A stretch of DNA of 64,000 nt from assembly GCF_003711105.1 (NCBI RefSeq), contig NZ_CP023865.1, positions 4,675,001-4,739,000 on the forward strand. The letters run 5' to 3'. Made by a program: the position numbers and the translations under genes. Origin of the DNA: Actinoplanes teichomyceticus ATCC 31121. Its GTDB lineage: Bacteria > Actinomycetota > Actinomycetes > Mycobacteriales > Micromonosporaceae. The notes below the pieces were generated by a model. It was not told the origin of the DNA. It worked only from the letters and a program-made list of their open reading frames with translations, and did no database searches. Positions 45,581 to 55,271 of the stretch are shown here, piece by piece (the stretch's first letter is position 1; each line of letters begins with the position of its first letter).

Positions 45581-45654
45581 TGCCCCGCCTGCTTGCGGGC
45601 GTTCCCCGCCTGCTTGCGGGCGTGCCCCGCCTGCTTGCGGGCGTTCCCGCCTGC
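45581..45654. repeat. 21-bp tandem repeat, three and a half copies, each a small hairpin
   Basis: Units at 45581, 45602 and 45623 (TGCCCCGCCTGCTTGCGGGC plus G, alternating TG and TT at the start), with a partial fourth. Each unit contains CCCGC-CTGCTT-GCGGG, a self-complementary stem. It lies between the convergent PhzF and transporter genes, so it may act in termination. Confidence 0.9.
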
Positions 45655-45672
45655 CGAGGGCGGTGCCGCGCC

Positions 45673-47313
45673 TCATCCCGGTGGAGTGAGGTTGCCCGGT
45701 TGCCGCCGCGGGATGCCGGGCGAGAAGAACAGCGCGACGAGGGCGAGCACGGCGAGCACGCCGAGCGCGGACCGCAGCCCGTCCAGCCGCGCCTCCCGGT
45801 TCTCCTCGGTGATGGCGTCCGCCGCCGCGCCGGTCACGCCGGCCGCGGTGAGCGCCTCGCTCAGCCGCGCGTCCGGGATGAACGGCACGCCGCCGGCCAG
45901 CTGGACCTGGGCCTGCTCGGAGAGCTTCGCCGGCACCGCGGGGTTGTCCCGCACCCCGGCCAGGAACGACGAGCTGAGGGCGGCGATCAGGACGGTGCCG
46001 GCGAGGGCGGTCCCGATCGAGGCGCCGAGGAAGGTGACGGTGTTCTGCAGCCCGCCCACCTCGGCGCTGCGCTCGTCCGGCACCGCGGACACGGTGACGC
46101 TGCCCAGCTGCGAGGCCAGCGCCCCGATGCCCAGGCCGGCCAGCAGCATCGGCCAGGTGACCACCTCCGGCCCGACACCGGCCTCCAGGGCCATGGCGAA
46201 CAGCGTGATCCCGGCCAGCAGCGCCGCGAACCCCAGGCGGACGACCCGGCGGGGCGACACCTGGGGGAAGAGCCGCGGAACGCCGACCGCGGCCACCAGC
46301 AGGGCGATGGAGAGCGGGAGGATGCGCAGCCCGGTGTCGACGGCGGACAGCCCGAGCGAGATGGAGAGGAACAGCGGGACCACGAAGAACAGCCCGGCCT
46401 GCAGCAGGTACTGGAAGAAGAACGAGGTCAGCCCACCGCGCAGCCGCTTGTTGCCGAGCATCGCCGGGTCGAGCAGCACCGCCGCGCCGGCGGCCTGCCG
46501 GTGTCGTTCCCAGTGCAGGAAGCCGAGCAGCACGAGACCACCGGCGATCAGCATCCAGAGCACCGGGGACAGGCCGAGCCAGTCCGGCGCGCCCGGCCTG
46601 GGGTGGGCGAATCCCCAGGTGCCCACCCGGATGGTGCCGAACACCACGAGCCCGAGCCCGAGGGCGGACAGCACGGTGCCGACGAGGTCGAGGCGGGCGG
46701 CGCGATCGCCCGGCGCGTCCGTCATCCGGCGGGCCGAGGCGACGATCCCGAGCACCAGGATCACCTCTCCGGCGAAGACCCACCGCCAGGACGCGTACGT
46801 GGTGAGCAGGCCACCGATCAGCGGCCCGACCGCGACGGCCATCGCGCCCGAGGCCGCCACCAGGCCGTAGGCGCGCGGCCGCCCGGCCGGACCGAAGTTC
46901 GACGCGACCAGGGCGACGATCGCCGGCATGATCAGTGCGGCGCCGATCCCCTCCAGGGCGGACCAGCCGATCAGCAGCACGCCCAGGTTCGGGGCGAGCG
47001 CGGTGGTCAGCGATCCGGCGCCGTAGATCGCGCAGCCCAGCGCGAAGGCGCGTTTGCGGCCCACGATGTCGCCGATCTTCCCACCGGTGATCATCAAGGC
47101 CGCCATCACCAGCGTGTAGAGCGTGATCGCGGTCTGCATCCCGGTGACGGTGGTGTCCAGGTCGTCGGCCACCGTCGAGATCGACACGTTCATCACGGAG
47201 CTGTCGAGCGCCATCAGGAACTGCCCGGACGCCAGCGTGGCCAGCACGCCGGCGGGCCGGGCCCCGGACGGGTGCTGCCGCTGATCGGCCGCTGAGGTCG
47301 TGCTGGTCGGCAT
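45673..47313 (-). CDS. Major facilitator, DHA2 family (14-helix drug exporter type)
   Basis: A 546-aa membrane protein with about 14 helices. Family motifs are LDSSVMNVSISTVADDL in helix 1, GGKIGDIVGRKRAF (motif A) and GPLIGGLL in helix 5 (motif C, antiporters). Such transporters expel drugs or metabolites with proton exchange. A periplasmic-side insertion (about residues 445-510) before the last helix is typical of the EmrB/QacA group. ATG 47313 has a weak site upstream. No TetR gene adjoins it. Confidence 0.9.
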   Translation of the reverse strand: MPTSTTSAADQRQHPSGARPAGVLATLASGQFLMALDSSVMNVSISTVADDLDTTVTGMQTAITLYTLVMAALMITGGKIGDIVGRKRAFALGCAIYGAGSLTTALAPNLGVLLIGWSALEGIGAALIMPAIVALVASNFGPAGRPRAYGLVAASGAMAVAVGPLIGGLLTTYASWRWVFAGEVILVLGIVASARRMTDAPGDRAARLDLVGTVLSALGLGLVVFGTIRVGTWGFAHPRPGAPDWLGLSPVLWMLIAGGLVLLGFLHWERHRQAAGAAVLLDPAMLGNKRLRGGLTSFFFQYLLQAGLFFVVPLFLSISLGLSAVDTGLRILPLSIALLVAAVGVPRLFPQVSPRRVVRLGFAALLAGITLFAMALEAGVGPEVVTWPMLLAGLGIGALASQLGSVTVSAVPDERSAEVGGLQNTVTFLGASIGTALAGTVLIAALSSSFLAGVRDNPAVPAKLSEQAQVQLAGGVPFIPDARLSEALTAAGVTGAAADAITEENREARLDGLRSALGVLAVLALVALFFSPGIPRRQPGNLTPPG

Positions 47314-47375
47314 CCCGCCAGGATGGGCCGGCCGTACCGGACGTTCGTCATCCGACGGGGATGAGCGGGGCCGCG

Positions 47376-49001
47376 CTAGCCCGCGGCCGGCGCCATCCCG
47401 GCCTCGTACCGCTTCCAGGTGCCCTTGCCCTGATGTTTCGAGGCGTACATCGCCATGTCGGCGTCGTGCAGCAGCGACCGTACGTCGTCACGCTCCTCGG
47501 CGCAGGCGATGCCGATGCTGGCGTTCGCCCGCAGCGGCGTCTCACCCACCGTGACCGGCTCGGCCAGCGCCCGCAGGATCCGCTTGGCGGTCTGCTCCGC
47601 GTCGTGCACCGTGCAGTCGCGCAGCAGCACCGCGAACTCGTCGCCGCCGAGGCGGGCCACCAGGTCGCCGGAGCGCACCGACTGGCGCAGCTTCTCCGCC
47701 ACCCCGGCCAGCAGCAGGTCGCCGGCCGCGTGACCGTGCGTGTCGTTGACCGCCTTGAACCCGTCCAGGTCGACCAGCAGCAGCGCGACGGTGCCCGGCC
47801 GCGAGGCGGTGAGGGCGGTGGTGGTCTCCTCGCGGAAGTACGCGCGGTTCGCCAGGCCGGTCAGCTCGTCGTGGAGTGCCTGGTGCCGCAGCCGCCGCTC
47901 GTGCTCGCGCAGTTCGGTCAGGGTGGTGTCGAGCTGGTCGATCAGCCGGGTGTTGTCGTGGAAGGCGGCCAGCTGCCGGGCCACCACCAGCGCCACGATG
48001 ATCCCGAAGCCGCCGACCACACCCCACAGCCGGGTGTCGATGCCCTGCGGCATCATCATCAGCATCGTCACGAAGACGACCACGATCGACCCGTACGGCA
48101 GCAGGCTGTACGGCCGGCGCCGGCGCGAGCCGAACGCGGTCTCGTCGAAGCGGGCGAGCATCTCCTGGTTGCGCGGGCCCAGCGCGATCAGCAGCGACGG
48201 CAGCAGCCGGACCAGGTAGACGTGCGCCGGCAGGTGGTCGGTGGCGCCGGGCGGGGCGACGAACAGGCCGACCGCGTTCACCACCGCGGCCACGATCATC
48301 GGGACGGCGGCCACCCGGTGCATCGGCGCGTTCCCGCTCAAGATCAGCTTCACCGCGGCGAACGCCGAGGTCAGCACGACCGCGCCGGCGGCCAGCGCGC
48401 CGACCAGGCTGCCCGCGGAGTCCTGGGAGGCCGAGCCGGCCGCGAAACACCAGGCGACCACCACGCCGCCGACCATGACGGTGGCCGAGTCCAGCCAGAA
48501 CGCCAGCGCCTCACGGCCGGTCCGGCCCGGCAGCGGGTGGATCAGCATGGCCACGATGATCAGGCCGAGGCCGGCCGCGAAACACGTGGACTGCACGTCG
48601 CCGCCGGCGGTGGACCACTGGCCGTGCCGGGTGAAGGCGAGAACACACTGCACCGTGTCGCCGACGACGAACAGCGAGGCGCCGATCGCCTGCAGGCGCC
48701 AGTAGCGGCGGATCGCTCCGCCGGCGATCTGGAAGACCCGCCACGACGAGTACGCCAGCAGCACGTCGAGCGGCGGCTGGAACAGCCAGAACACCCGGAC
48801 CTGGCTGTTGGCGTGGCCGGCCAGGGCGAGCAGCAGCACCATGCCGAACGCGGTCCAGGCAGCCGCGGCCAGCGCGACCGGGTCACGGTGGAGAGCGGAT
48901 CGACGTACCGCATCCGGTCCCGGCCCGCGCCTCTGGCTCCTCACGGAGAGATCATCGGCCGGTGGCCGCCGGTCATGAAGCTTTCCGGCGGCGTACTGCA
49001 T
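47376..49001 (-). CDS. Membrane-bound diguanylate cyclase (GGDEF)
   Basis: A 541-aa protein: about ten membrane helices in the first 330 residues, a short coiled coil (RLIDQLDTTLTELREHERRL), and a C-terminal GGDEF domain with the intact active site ARLGGDEFAVLL and the inhibitory I-site RSGD five residues before it. It should make cyclic di-GMP in response to a membrane or extracellular cue and be product-inhibited. The C-terminus has no EAL domain. ATG 49001 is 14 nt from the divergent ABC-F start, so the two promoters must overlap. Confidence 0.9.
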   Translation of the reverse strand: MQYAAGKLHDRRPPADDLSVRSQRRGPGPDAVRRSALHRDPVALAAAAWTAFGMVLLLALAGHANSQVRVFWLFQPPLDVLLAYSSWRVFQIAGGAIRRYWRLQAIGASLFVVGDTVQCVLAFTRHGQWSTAGGDVQSTCFAAGLGLIIVAMLIHPLPGRTGREALAFWLDSATVMVGGVVVAWCFAAGSASQDSAGSLVGALAAGAVVLTSAFAAVKLILSGNAPMHRVAAVPMIVAAVVNAVGLFVAPPGATDHLPAHVYLVRLLPSLLIALGPRNQEMLARFDETAFGSRRRRPYSLLPYGSIVVVFVTMLMMMPQGIDTRLWGVVGGFGIIVALVVARQLAAFHDNTRLIDQLDTTLTELREHERRLRHQALHDELTGLANRAYFREETTTALTASRPGTVALLLVDLDGFKAVNDTHGHAAGDLLLAGVAEKLRQSVRSGDLVARLGGDEFAVLLRDCTVHDAEQTAKRILRALAEPVTVGETPLRANASIGIACAEERDDVRSLLHDADMAMYASKHQGKGTWKRYEAGMAPAAG

Positions 49002-49015
49002 AGGATGGCCGCCTG

Positions 49016-50650
49016 ATGAGCGCCACACTGATCGCCCGGGACCTCGCCGCTGGGCACGGCGACCGCACCCTGTTCACCGGACTGGACCTGGTGGTCGCGC
49101 CCGGCGACGTGATCGGCCTGGTCGGGCCGAACGGCGCGGGCAAGACCACGCTGTTGCGTACGCTGGCCGGGCTGCTGCCCGCGGAGAGCGGAACGGTCTC
49201 GCTCAATCCGCCCACCGCCAACCTCGGGTATCTCCCGCAGGAGCGGGAGCGGCGCGCCGGGGAGACCGTGCGCGACTTCCTGGCCCGGCGCACCGGGGTC
49301 GCGGCCGCGCAGACGGCGATGGACGCCGCCGCCGAACAGCTCGCGGCGGGCGCCGACGGCGCCGACGACCGGTACGCCACGGCCCTCGAACGCTGGCTCG
49401 ACCTGGGCGGCGCCGACCTGGACGACCGCGCCGCCCAGCTGGCCGGCGAGCTGGGTCTCGCGGTCGCCCTGGACCACCCGATGACCGCGCTCTCCGGCGG
49501 CCAGGCGGCCCGCGCCCAGATGGCGTCGCTGCTGCTCAGCCGCTACGACGTGTACCTGCTGGACGAGCCGACCAACGACCTCGACCTGGACGGCCTGGCC
49601 CGCCTGGAGCGGTTCGTCGAGGGCCTGCGCGCCGGGGTGGTGGTGGTCAGCCACGACCGGGAGTTCCTCACCCGCACGGTCACCGAGGTCCTCGAACTGG
49701 ACCTGCACCAGCAGCAGATCCACCTGTACGGCGGGGGCTACGCCGCCTATCTCGACGAGCGTGAACGCGCCCGGGCACACGCCCGCGAGCAGTACGAGGA
49801 GTACGCCGACCGCAAGGAGGAGCTCCTCGAACGCGCGCGGACGCAGCGCGCCTGGATGGACAAGGGCGTGCGCAACGCCCGCCGCAAGGCCCCGGACAAC
49901 GACAAGATCGGCAGGAACTTCCGCGGCGAGACCAGCGAGAAGCAGGCCGCCAAGGCCCGGCAGACGGAAAAGATGATCGAGCGGCTGGAGGTGGTCGAGG
50001 AGCCGCGCAAGGAGTGGGAGCTGCGGATGGAGATCGCCGCCGCGCCCCGGGCCGGCGCGGTGGTGGCCACCCTGCGCGACGCCTGCGTGCGCCGCGGGTC
50101 GTTCACCCTGGGCCCGGTCACCCTGCAGATCGACTGGGCGGACCGGGTGGCGATCACCGGGGCCAACGGCGCCGGGAAGTCGACACTGCTGGCGGCGCTG
50201 CTGGGCCGGCTGCCGCTGGACTCCGGCTCGGCGTTCCTCGGCCCCGGGGTGGTGGTCGGCGAGGTGGACCAGGCGCGCGGCGTCTTCCTCGGCGAACAGC
50301 CGCTGGCCCGCGCCTTCGGGGCGGCCGTGCCCGCCCTCTCCGACGCCGACGTGCGGACCCTGCTGGCCAAGTACGGCCTGCGCGCCACGCACGTGCTCCG
50401 CCCGGCCGCCACCCTGTCCCCCGGCGAGCGCACCCGGGCGGCGCTGGCCCTGCTGCAGGCGCGCGGGGTGAACCTGCTGGTCCTCGACGAGCCCACCAAC
50501 CATCTGGACCTGCCCGCGATCGAGCAGCTGGAGTCGGCGCTGGCCGGTTACCCGGGGACGCTGCTGCTGGTCACCCACGACCGGCGGATGCTGTCGGCGG
50601 TCGCCACCAACCGCCACCTCGAGGTCGCCGACGGCAGGGTCACCGGCTGA
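49016..50650 (+). CDS. ABC-F family ATPase
   Basis: A 544-aa soluble protein with two ABC domains. Domain 1: GLVGPNGAGKTT, LSGGQ, LLDEPTNDLDL. Domain 2: ITGANGAGKSTLL, LSPGE, LVLDEPTNHLDL. They are joined by a charged linker rich in Arg/Glu/Lys (RERARAHAREQYEEYADRKE). There are no membrane helices. ABC-F proteins act on the ribosome, in translation control or antibiotic target protection, and sequence alone does not separate the two. ATG 49016 has TAGGAT 9 nt upstream. Confidence 0.9.
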   Translation: MSATLIARDLAAGHGDRTLFTGLDLVVAPGDVIGLVGPNGAGKTTLLRTLAGLLPAESGTVSLNPPTANLGYLPQERERRAGETVRDFLARRTGVAAAQTAMDAAAEQLAAGADGADDRYATALERWLDLGGADLDDRAAQLAGELGLAVALDHPMTALSGGQAARAQMASLLLSRYDVYLLDEPTNDLDLDGLARLERFVEGLRAGVVVVSHDREFLTRTVTEVLELDLHQQQIHLYGGGYAAYLDERERARAHAREQYEEYADRKEELLERARTQRAWMDKGVRNARRKAPDNDKIGRNFRGETSEKQAAKARQTEKMIERLEVVEEPRKEWELRMEIAAAPRAGAVVATLRDACVRRGSFTLGPVTLQIDWADRVAITGANGAGKSTLLAALLGRLPLDSGSAFLGPGVVVGEVDQARGVFLGEQPLARAFGAAVPALSDADVRTLLAKYGLRATHVLRPAATLSPGERTRAALALLQARGVNLLVLDEPTNHLDLPAIEQLESALAGYPGTLLLVTHDRRMLSAVATNRHLEVADGRVTG

Positions 50651-50669
50651 GCGCCCCGGGGCGGCGCGG

Positions 50670-52280
50670 TCAGGCCGCCGGGGCCGGGTAGCCGGGGCTC
50701 AGCGGGCTCTCGTTGCCGGAGCGGTCCAGCGCGCTCAGGCAGTAGGTGGCGTTCGCGGCCGGTTTCGGGTCGGCGATCTCGGCGCCGGCGCGGCCGGTGG
50801 CGACCAGCGTGGCCGGGCCGCCGGTGGTGCGGTAGAGCGCCCAGTTCGTCGCGTCCGGAGTGTCGGCGTCGAACACCAGCCGGCCGTCGCGTCCGCGCGC
50901 CGCGGTGAGCCGCGGGGCCGCCGGGCCCCGCGCCGTGAGCCGGGCCGAGCGGGGCGGCAGGGCCGGTGACGCGTAGTGCGCCCGGCGGTAGCGGGTGACC
51001 GCGCCGAGCTTGTCGTCGCGGACCTGCGCGGCACTGAAGTGGATCTCGCCCTGGACGCCGTACCGGTCGTTCAGGGCCATCTGCCGGTCGAGCTGCGCCG
51101 GATCGCTCCAGTCGCCCTTCTCACCCACCCGGTAGTCGGCCATGCCGATGTAGAGCTGCACGTCGGTGCCCTTGACGGTCTGCGCCCACCACGGCAGGAC
51201 CTTCGCGTAGTCGGCCTTGCCGAAGCCGATCGTCCAGTACAACTGCGGCACGATGTAGTCCAGCCAGCCCTCCCGGACCCACCTGCGGGTGTCCGCGTAG
51301 ATCGCGCTGTAGCTCTCCAGGCCGCTGGTCGCCGAGCCGCCGGCGTCCGACGACCGGTTGCGCCAGATGCCGAACGGGCTGATCCCGAACCGCACCCACG
51401 GCTTGAGCTGCCGGAGCCGTTCCTGCATCTCGCGGATCAGGGTGTTCACGTTCTCCCGACGCCAGTCGGCCTTCGAGCGCCCGGCGCCGTACCTGGCGAA
51501 CGAGGCGGAGTCGGGGAAGTCCTGACCCTCCTCCGGGTACGGATAGAAGAAGTCGTCGAAGTGCACGCCGTCGACGTCGTACTTACGTACCGCCTCCAGC
51601 ATCGCGTCCTCGACGAAGCGGCGCGCCTCCGGGATGCCCGGGTCGAAGTAGAAGCGGCCCTTGCTGCCGGTCGGGTAGGCGATCCGCCACTGCGGGTGCC
51701 GGCGCAGCGGATGGTTCGGGGCCAGCTTGGCGGCGTCGGTGCCGGTACCGCTGGGCGCCGGCTGGGTTCCCCGGTACGGGTTGAACCACGCGTGGAACTC
51801 CAGCCCGCGCGCGTGCGCCTCGGCGACCATGAACGCCATCGGGTCCCAGCCGGGCGACCTCCCGTCGAAGCGGCCGGTGAGCCAGTTCGACCACGGCGCG
51901 TAGTCGGACGGCCAGAAGGCGTCCCCGCTGGGGCGCACGTGCACGAAGATCGCGTTGTGGTGCTGCGCGACGGCGACGTCCAGCCACCGCCGGTACTCCG
52001 CCTCGACCTGGGCCTGGCCGAGCCCGGGCCGGCTCGGGAAGTCGAGGTTGTACACCGTGGTCAGCCACATGCCGCGCAGTTCCCGCGCGGCCCGCGCGGG
52101 CTGCCCGGCGCACTGTCCCACGGCGCCGGCCGCGACGACCGGGTGTCGCGCCGCGGGCGGCGCGCCGGCGGCCGTCTCCTGGTAGAACGCGGCCCGGACC
52201 AGCCCGGCGCCGATCGCCAGGGCGGCGATCAGCACCGCGGCCAGCAGCAGGCCCAGACGCAGGCGCTGAGCCGACGTCAC
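50670..52280 (-). CDS. Secreted GH10-like glycosyl hydrolase (GHL10/DUF187)
   Basis: A 536-aa protein with an N-terminal signal anchor (GLLLAAVLIAALAIGAGLVR). The hydrolase-like domain includes RGMWLTTVYNLDFPS, GLEFHAWFNPYRG, VDGVHFDDFFYPYP and DYIVPQLYWTIGFGKADYAK, all typical of GHL10. A C-terminal fibronectin-like segment (about 440-536) ends in YCLSALDRSGNESPLSPGYP. It likely cleaves an extracellular or cell-wall glycan. GTG 52280 overlaps the glgA stop (GTGA), an odd coupling of a secreted enzyme to glycogen synthesis. Confidence 0.88.
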   Translation of the reverse strand: MTSAQRLRLGLLLAAVLIAALAIGAGLVRAAFYQETAAGAPPAARHPVVAAGAVGQCAGQPARAARELRGMWLTTVYNLDFPSRPGLGQAQVEAEYRRWLDVAVAQHHNAIFVHVRPSGDAFWPSDYAPWSNWLTGRFDGRSPGWDPMAFMVAEAHARGLEFHAWFNPYRGTQPAPSGTGTDAAKLAPNHPLRRHPQWRIAYPTGSKGRFYFDPGIPEARRFVEDAMLEAVRKYDVDGVHFDDFFYPYPEEGQDFPDSASFARYGAGRSKADWRRENVNTLIREMQERLRQLKPWVRFGISPFGIWRNRSSDAGGSATSGLESYSAIYADTRRWVREGWLDYIVPQLYWTIGFGKADYAKVLPWWAQTVKGTDVQLYIGMADYRVGEKGDWSDPAQLDRQMALNDRYGVQGEIHFSAAQVRDDKLGAVTRYRRAHYASPALPPRSARLTARGPAAPRLTAARGRDGRLVFDADTPDATNWALYRTTGGPATLVATGRAGAEIADPKPAANATYCLSALDRSGNESPLSPGYPAPAA

Positions 52281-53482
52281 AGCACCGACCGGTAGACGTC
52301 CAGGGTGTCCTCGGCGATCCGCGCCCAGCTGAAGTGCTCCACCGCGCGGCGGCGGCCGGCCTTGCCCATCCGCTCGGCGAGCTGCGGGTCGCCGAGCACG
52401 CGGGTGAGGGTGGCGGCCAGGTCGGCGACGAACTTCTCCGGGTGCACCGGCGTGCCGGTGCCGTCGTCGACCTGCTCGATGCCGACCAGCAGCCCGGTCT
52501 CGCCGTCCGCGACCACCTCGGGGATGCCGCCGGTGGCGGTGGCCACCACCGCGGTCTCGCAGGCCATCGCCTCCAGGTTGACGATGCCCATCGGCTCGTA
52601 GACCGACGGGCAGACGAACACCGTGGCGTGCGTGAGGATCTGGATGACGTCCTGCTTGGGCAGCATCTCCTCGACCCAGATCACGCCGGCCGGGTCGCGG
52701 GCGTCGCGCAGGCCCTGTGCGAGCTCGGCGACCTCGGCGGCGATCTCCGGGGTGTCCGGGGCGCCCGCCAGCAGGATGATCTGCGTGTCGGCGGGCAGGT
52801 CGTGGCAGGCCCGCATCAGGTACGGCAGGCCCTTCTGCCGGGTGATCCGGCCGACGAACACGACGCTCGGGCGGTTGCGGTCGATGCCCAGCCGGTCCAC
52901 CACGTCGGTGCCGTGGTCCGGTTTGTACAGGTCGGTGTCGATGCCGTTGTAGACCACGTGGATCCGGTCCGGGTTCACCTCCGGGTACGCCTTGAGCACG
53001 TCGCGCCGCATCCCGCCGGAGACCGCGATGATCGCGTCGGCGTTCTGCACCGCGGTCCGCTCGCAGTACGACGACAGCGCGTACCCGCCGCCGAGCTGCT
53101 CGGCCTTCCACGGCCGCAGCGGCTCCAGGCTGTGCGTGGTCATCACGTGCGGCACGCCGTGCAGCAGTTTCGCGGTGTGCCCGGCGAAGTTCGCATACCA
53201 CGTGTGGCTGTGCACCACGTCGGCGCCGGCACACCCGGACGCCATCGCCAGGTTCACCCCCATGGTGCGCAGCGCGGCGTTCGCGCCGGCCAGCTCGGCC
53301 GGCTCCGGGTACGCCGTGACGCCGTGCTCGGCACGCGGCGCGCCGAAGCAGTGCACCCGCACCTCGGCGAGCCGCCGCAGATCCCGGCTCAGGTATTCCA
53401 GGTGCACGCCGGCGCCCCCGTACACCTCCGGCGGGTACTCACGGGTCAGCAGGTCCACACGGAGAGCGGAAGCATCGGCCAC
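52277..53482 (-). CDS. glgA: Glycogen synthase / maltose-1-phosphate synthase (GT4)
   Basis: A 401-aa GT4 glycosyltransferase (LLTREYPPEVYGGAGVHLEY, VFVGRITRQKGLPYLMRA, PSVYEPMGIVNLEAMACETA). It uses ADP-glucose to extend glucan or, in the mycobacterial orthologue Rv1212c (GlgM), to make maltose-1-phosphate. Divergence from glgC matches that locus. GTG 53482 is chosen because TATCCT (53495-53490) ends 7 nt upstream and the sequence before it is not protein-like. The last codons overlap the GH10-like gene. Confidence 0.92.
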   Translation of the reverse strand: MADASALRVDLLTREYPPEVYGGAGVHLEYLSRDLRRLAEVRVHCFGAPRAEHGVTAYPEPAELAGANAALRTMGVNLAMASGCAGADVVHSHTWYANFAGHTAKLLHGVPHVMTTHSLEPLRPWKAEQLGGGYALSSYCERTAVQNADAIIAVSGGMRRDVLKAYPEVNPDRIHVVYNGIDTDLYKPDHGTDVVDRLGIDRNRPSVVFVGRITRQKGLPYLMRACHDLPADTQIILLAGAPDTPEIAAEVAELAQGLRDARDPAGVIWVEEMLPKQDVIQILTHATVFVCPSVYEPMGIVNLEAMACETAVVATATGGIPEVVADGETGLLVGIEQVDDGTGTPVHPEKFVADLAATLTRVLGDPQLAERMGKAGRRRAVEHFSWARIAEDTLDVYRSVL

Positions 53483-53489
53483 GTCCCGC

Positions 53490-53495
53490 AGGATA
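53490..53495 (-). promoter_or_regulatory. Candidate -10 of the leaderless glgA promoter
   Basis: TATCCT on the minus strand, 7 nt before GTG 53482. Confidence 0.5.
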
Positions 53496-53657
53496 GCCCA
53501 ACGCGATCGGCGGCCACGCCGTCCGGCACCGCGCGGCGGGGCGCCCCGGCGACCGGTCCGGCCGACCCGGGCCCGATGATCGAATCCCGAGAGCGGCGCC
53601 ACGGCGGCGTGAGCAAAGTTCGTCACGCTTTGGGTGGCGAACCGAGGGCCGGCATAT

Positions 53658-53663
53658 TAGCGT
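53658..53663 (+). promoter_or_regulatory. Candidate -10 of the leaderless glgC promoter
   Basis: TAGCGT, 7 nt before ATG 53671. TGGCGA at 53635-53640 is a possible -35 with a 17-nt spacer. An overlapping TATTAG (53655-53660) is the alternative hexamer. Confidence 0.5.
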
Positions 53664-53670
53664 CCTTGCC

Positions 53671-54903
53671 ATGGCTGTCAAGGTGCTTGCGATCGTTCTG
53701 GCCGGTGGAGAAGGCAAGCGCCTGATGCCCCTGACCGCGGACCGGGCCAAGCCCGGCGTCCCGTTCGGGGGCATCTACCGCATGATCGATTTCGTCCTGT
53801 CCAACCTCGCCAACGCGGGGTATCTCAAGATCGTCGTGCTGACCCAGTACAAGTCACACTCACTGGACCGGCACATCTCCAAAACGTGGCGGATGTCCAC
53901 GCTGCTCGGCAACTACGTCACCCCGGTGCCGGCCCAGCAGCGGCTCGGCCCGCGCTGGTTCGCCGGCTCGGCCGACGCCATCTACCAGAGTCTCAACCTG
54001 ATCAACGACGAGTCCCCGGACTACGTCATCGTCTTCGGCGCCGACCACATCTACCGGATGGACCCGAAGCAGATGGTCAACGACCACATCGCCTCGGGAG
54101 CCTCGGTCACCGTGGCCGGCATCCGCCAGCCGCTGTCGCTCGCCGACCAGTTCGGTGTCATCGACGTCGGCCCGGACGGCAAGAAGATCAAGGCGTTCCG
54201 GGAGAAGCCGAAGGACGCGACCGGCCTGGCCGACTCCCCCGACGAGGTCTACGCCTCGATGGGCAACTACGTCTTCACCACCCGGGCGCTCTGCGAGGCG
54301 GTCAACGCCGACGCACAGAACCCGGACAGCAAGCACGACATGGGCGGCAACATCATCCCGATGCTGGTCGAGCGCGGCGAGGCGAACGTCTACGACTTCC
54401 GCGACAACGACGTGCCGGGCGCCACCGACCGCGACCGCGGCTACTGGCGCGACGTGGGGACGCTGGACTCGTTCTACGAGGCCCACATGGACCTGATCGC
54501 CACCCTGCCGGTCTTCAACCTGTACAACCACGAGTGGCCGATCTTCACCAACTACGGCTCCTGGCCGCCCGCGAAGTTCGTCCACGGCTACGACGACCGC
54601 CAGGGCCGCGCCATCGACTCGATGATCTCCCCGGGCGTGGTGGTCTCCGGCGCCCTGGTGGAACGCTCGGTCATCTCGCCGAACGTCCGGGTCAACTCGT
54701 GGGCCCACGTCGACGGCGCGGTCCTGATGGAGGGCGTCTCGGTGGGCCGGCGCGCGGTCGTGCGCAACGCCATCATCGACAAGAACGTCATCATCCCGGA
54801 GGGCGCCCAGATCGGCGTCGACCTGGACCGCGACCGCAAGCTCTACACGGTCAGCGACAACGGCGTGGTGGTCATCGGCAAGGGCCAGCGGATCGAGATG
54901 TAG
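53671..54903 (+). CDS. glgC: Glucose-1-phosphate adenylyltransferase
   Basis: A 410-aa enzyme that makes ADP-glucose from ATP and glucose-1-phosphate, the committed step for glycogen. The nucleotide loop is [20 protein letters not shown], the substrate regions are GTADAIYQ-like [11 protein letters not shown] and [11 protein letters not shown], and REKPKD binds sugar phosphate. The C-terminal left-handed beta-helix carries allosteric regulation. It is divergent from glgA, which uses its product. The message is probably leaderless, as TAGCGT ends 7 nt before the ATG and no ribosome binding site exists. Confidence 0.96.
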   Translation: MAVKVLAIVLAGGEGKRLMPLTADRAKPGVPFGGIYRMIDFVLSNLANAGYLKIVVLTQYKSHSLDRHISKTWRMSTLLGNYVTPVPAQQRLGPRWFAGSADAIYQSLNLINDESPDYVIVFGADHIYRMDPKQMVNDHIASGASVTVAGIRQPLSLADQFGVIDVGPDGKKIKAFREKPKDATGLADSPDEVYASMGNYVFTTRALCEAVNADAQNPDSKHDMGGNIIPMLVERGEANVYDFRDNDVPGATDRDRGYWRDVGTLDSFYEAHMDLIATLPVFNLYNHEWPIFTNYGSWPPAKFVHGYDDRQGRAIDSMISPGVVVSGALVERSVISPNVRVNSWAHVDGAVLMEGVSVGRRAVVRNAIIDKNVIIPEGAQIGVDLDRDRKLYTVSDNGVVVIGKGQRIEM

Positions 54904-55064
54904 GCGGCCCCGCCCGGGTCCGCTCCCCACAACCCTTCCCGGTACGACCTGCCGGGTCCCACCCCACCCACGCGCTCCGGGCGGTCCCGCGCCAGGCAGG
55001 TCCGCACGCCGGACCGCCCGGCGCGGCCCGGCGCCGACGGCGCGCCGTCACGGGCCTCGACCCA

Positions 55065-55103
55065 CCGTCAGCACCGGCCGGGACGGGCGGCCGGCGCTGA
55101 CGG
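55065..55103 (+). terminator. Inverted repeat downstream of glgC
   Basis: Arms CCGTCAGCACCGGCCG (55065-55080) and CGGCCGGCGCTGACGG (55088-55103) pair with one mismatch around a 7-nt loop, 160 bp after glgC. The rest of 54904-55271 is GC-rich and shows no gene. Confidence 0.6.
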
Positions 55104-55271
55104 CGGTCACCCCACCCCCGCGCGGCACGCGGGGCGGCGCGGGCGTGCGGGGTGCGGCTGGGCGGGGAGATCCGTCGTACCGGGAAAGGCTCGGCGAATC
55201 GATGGTGTTGACCCTCCACCTGGTCGACGGTGCAGCATCTCCCCCGGAACTCGATCCTTGGGAGGAGCCAC

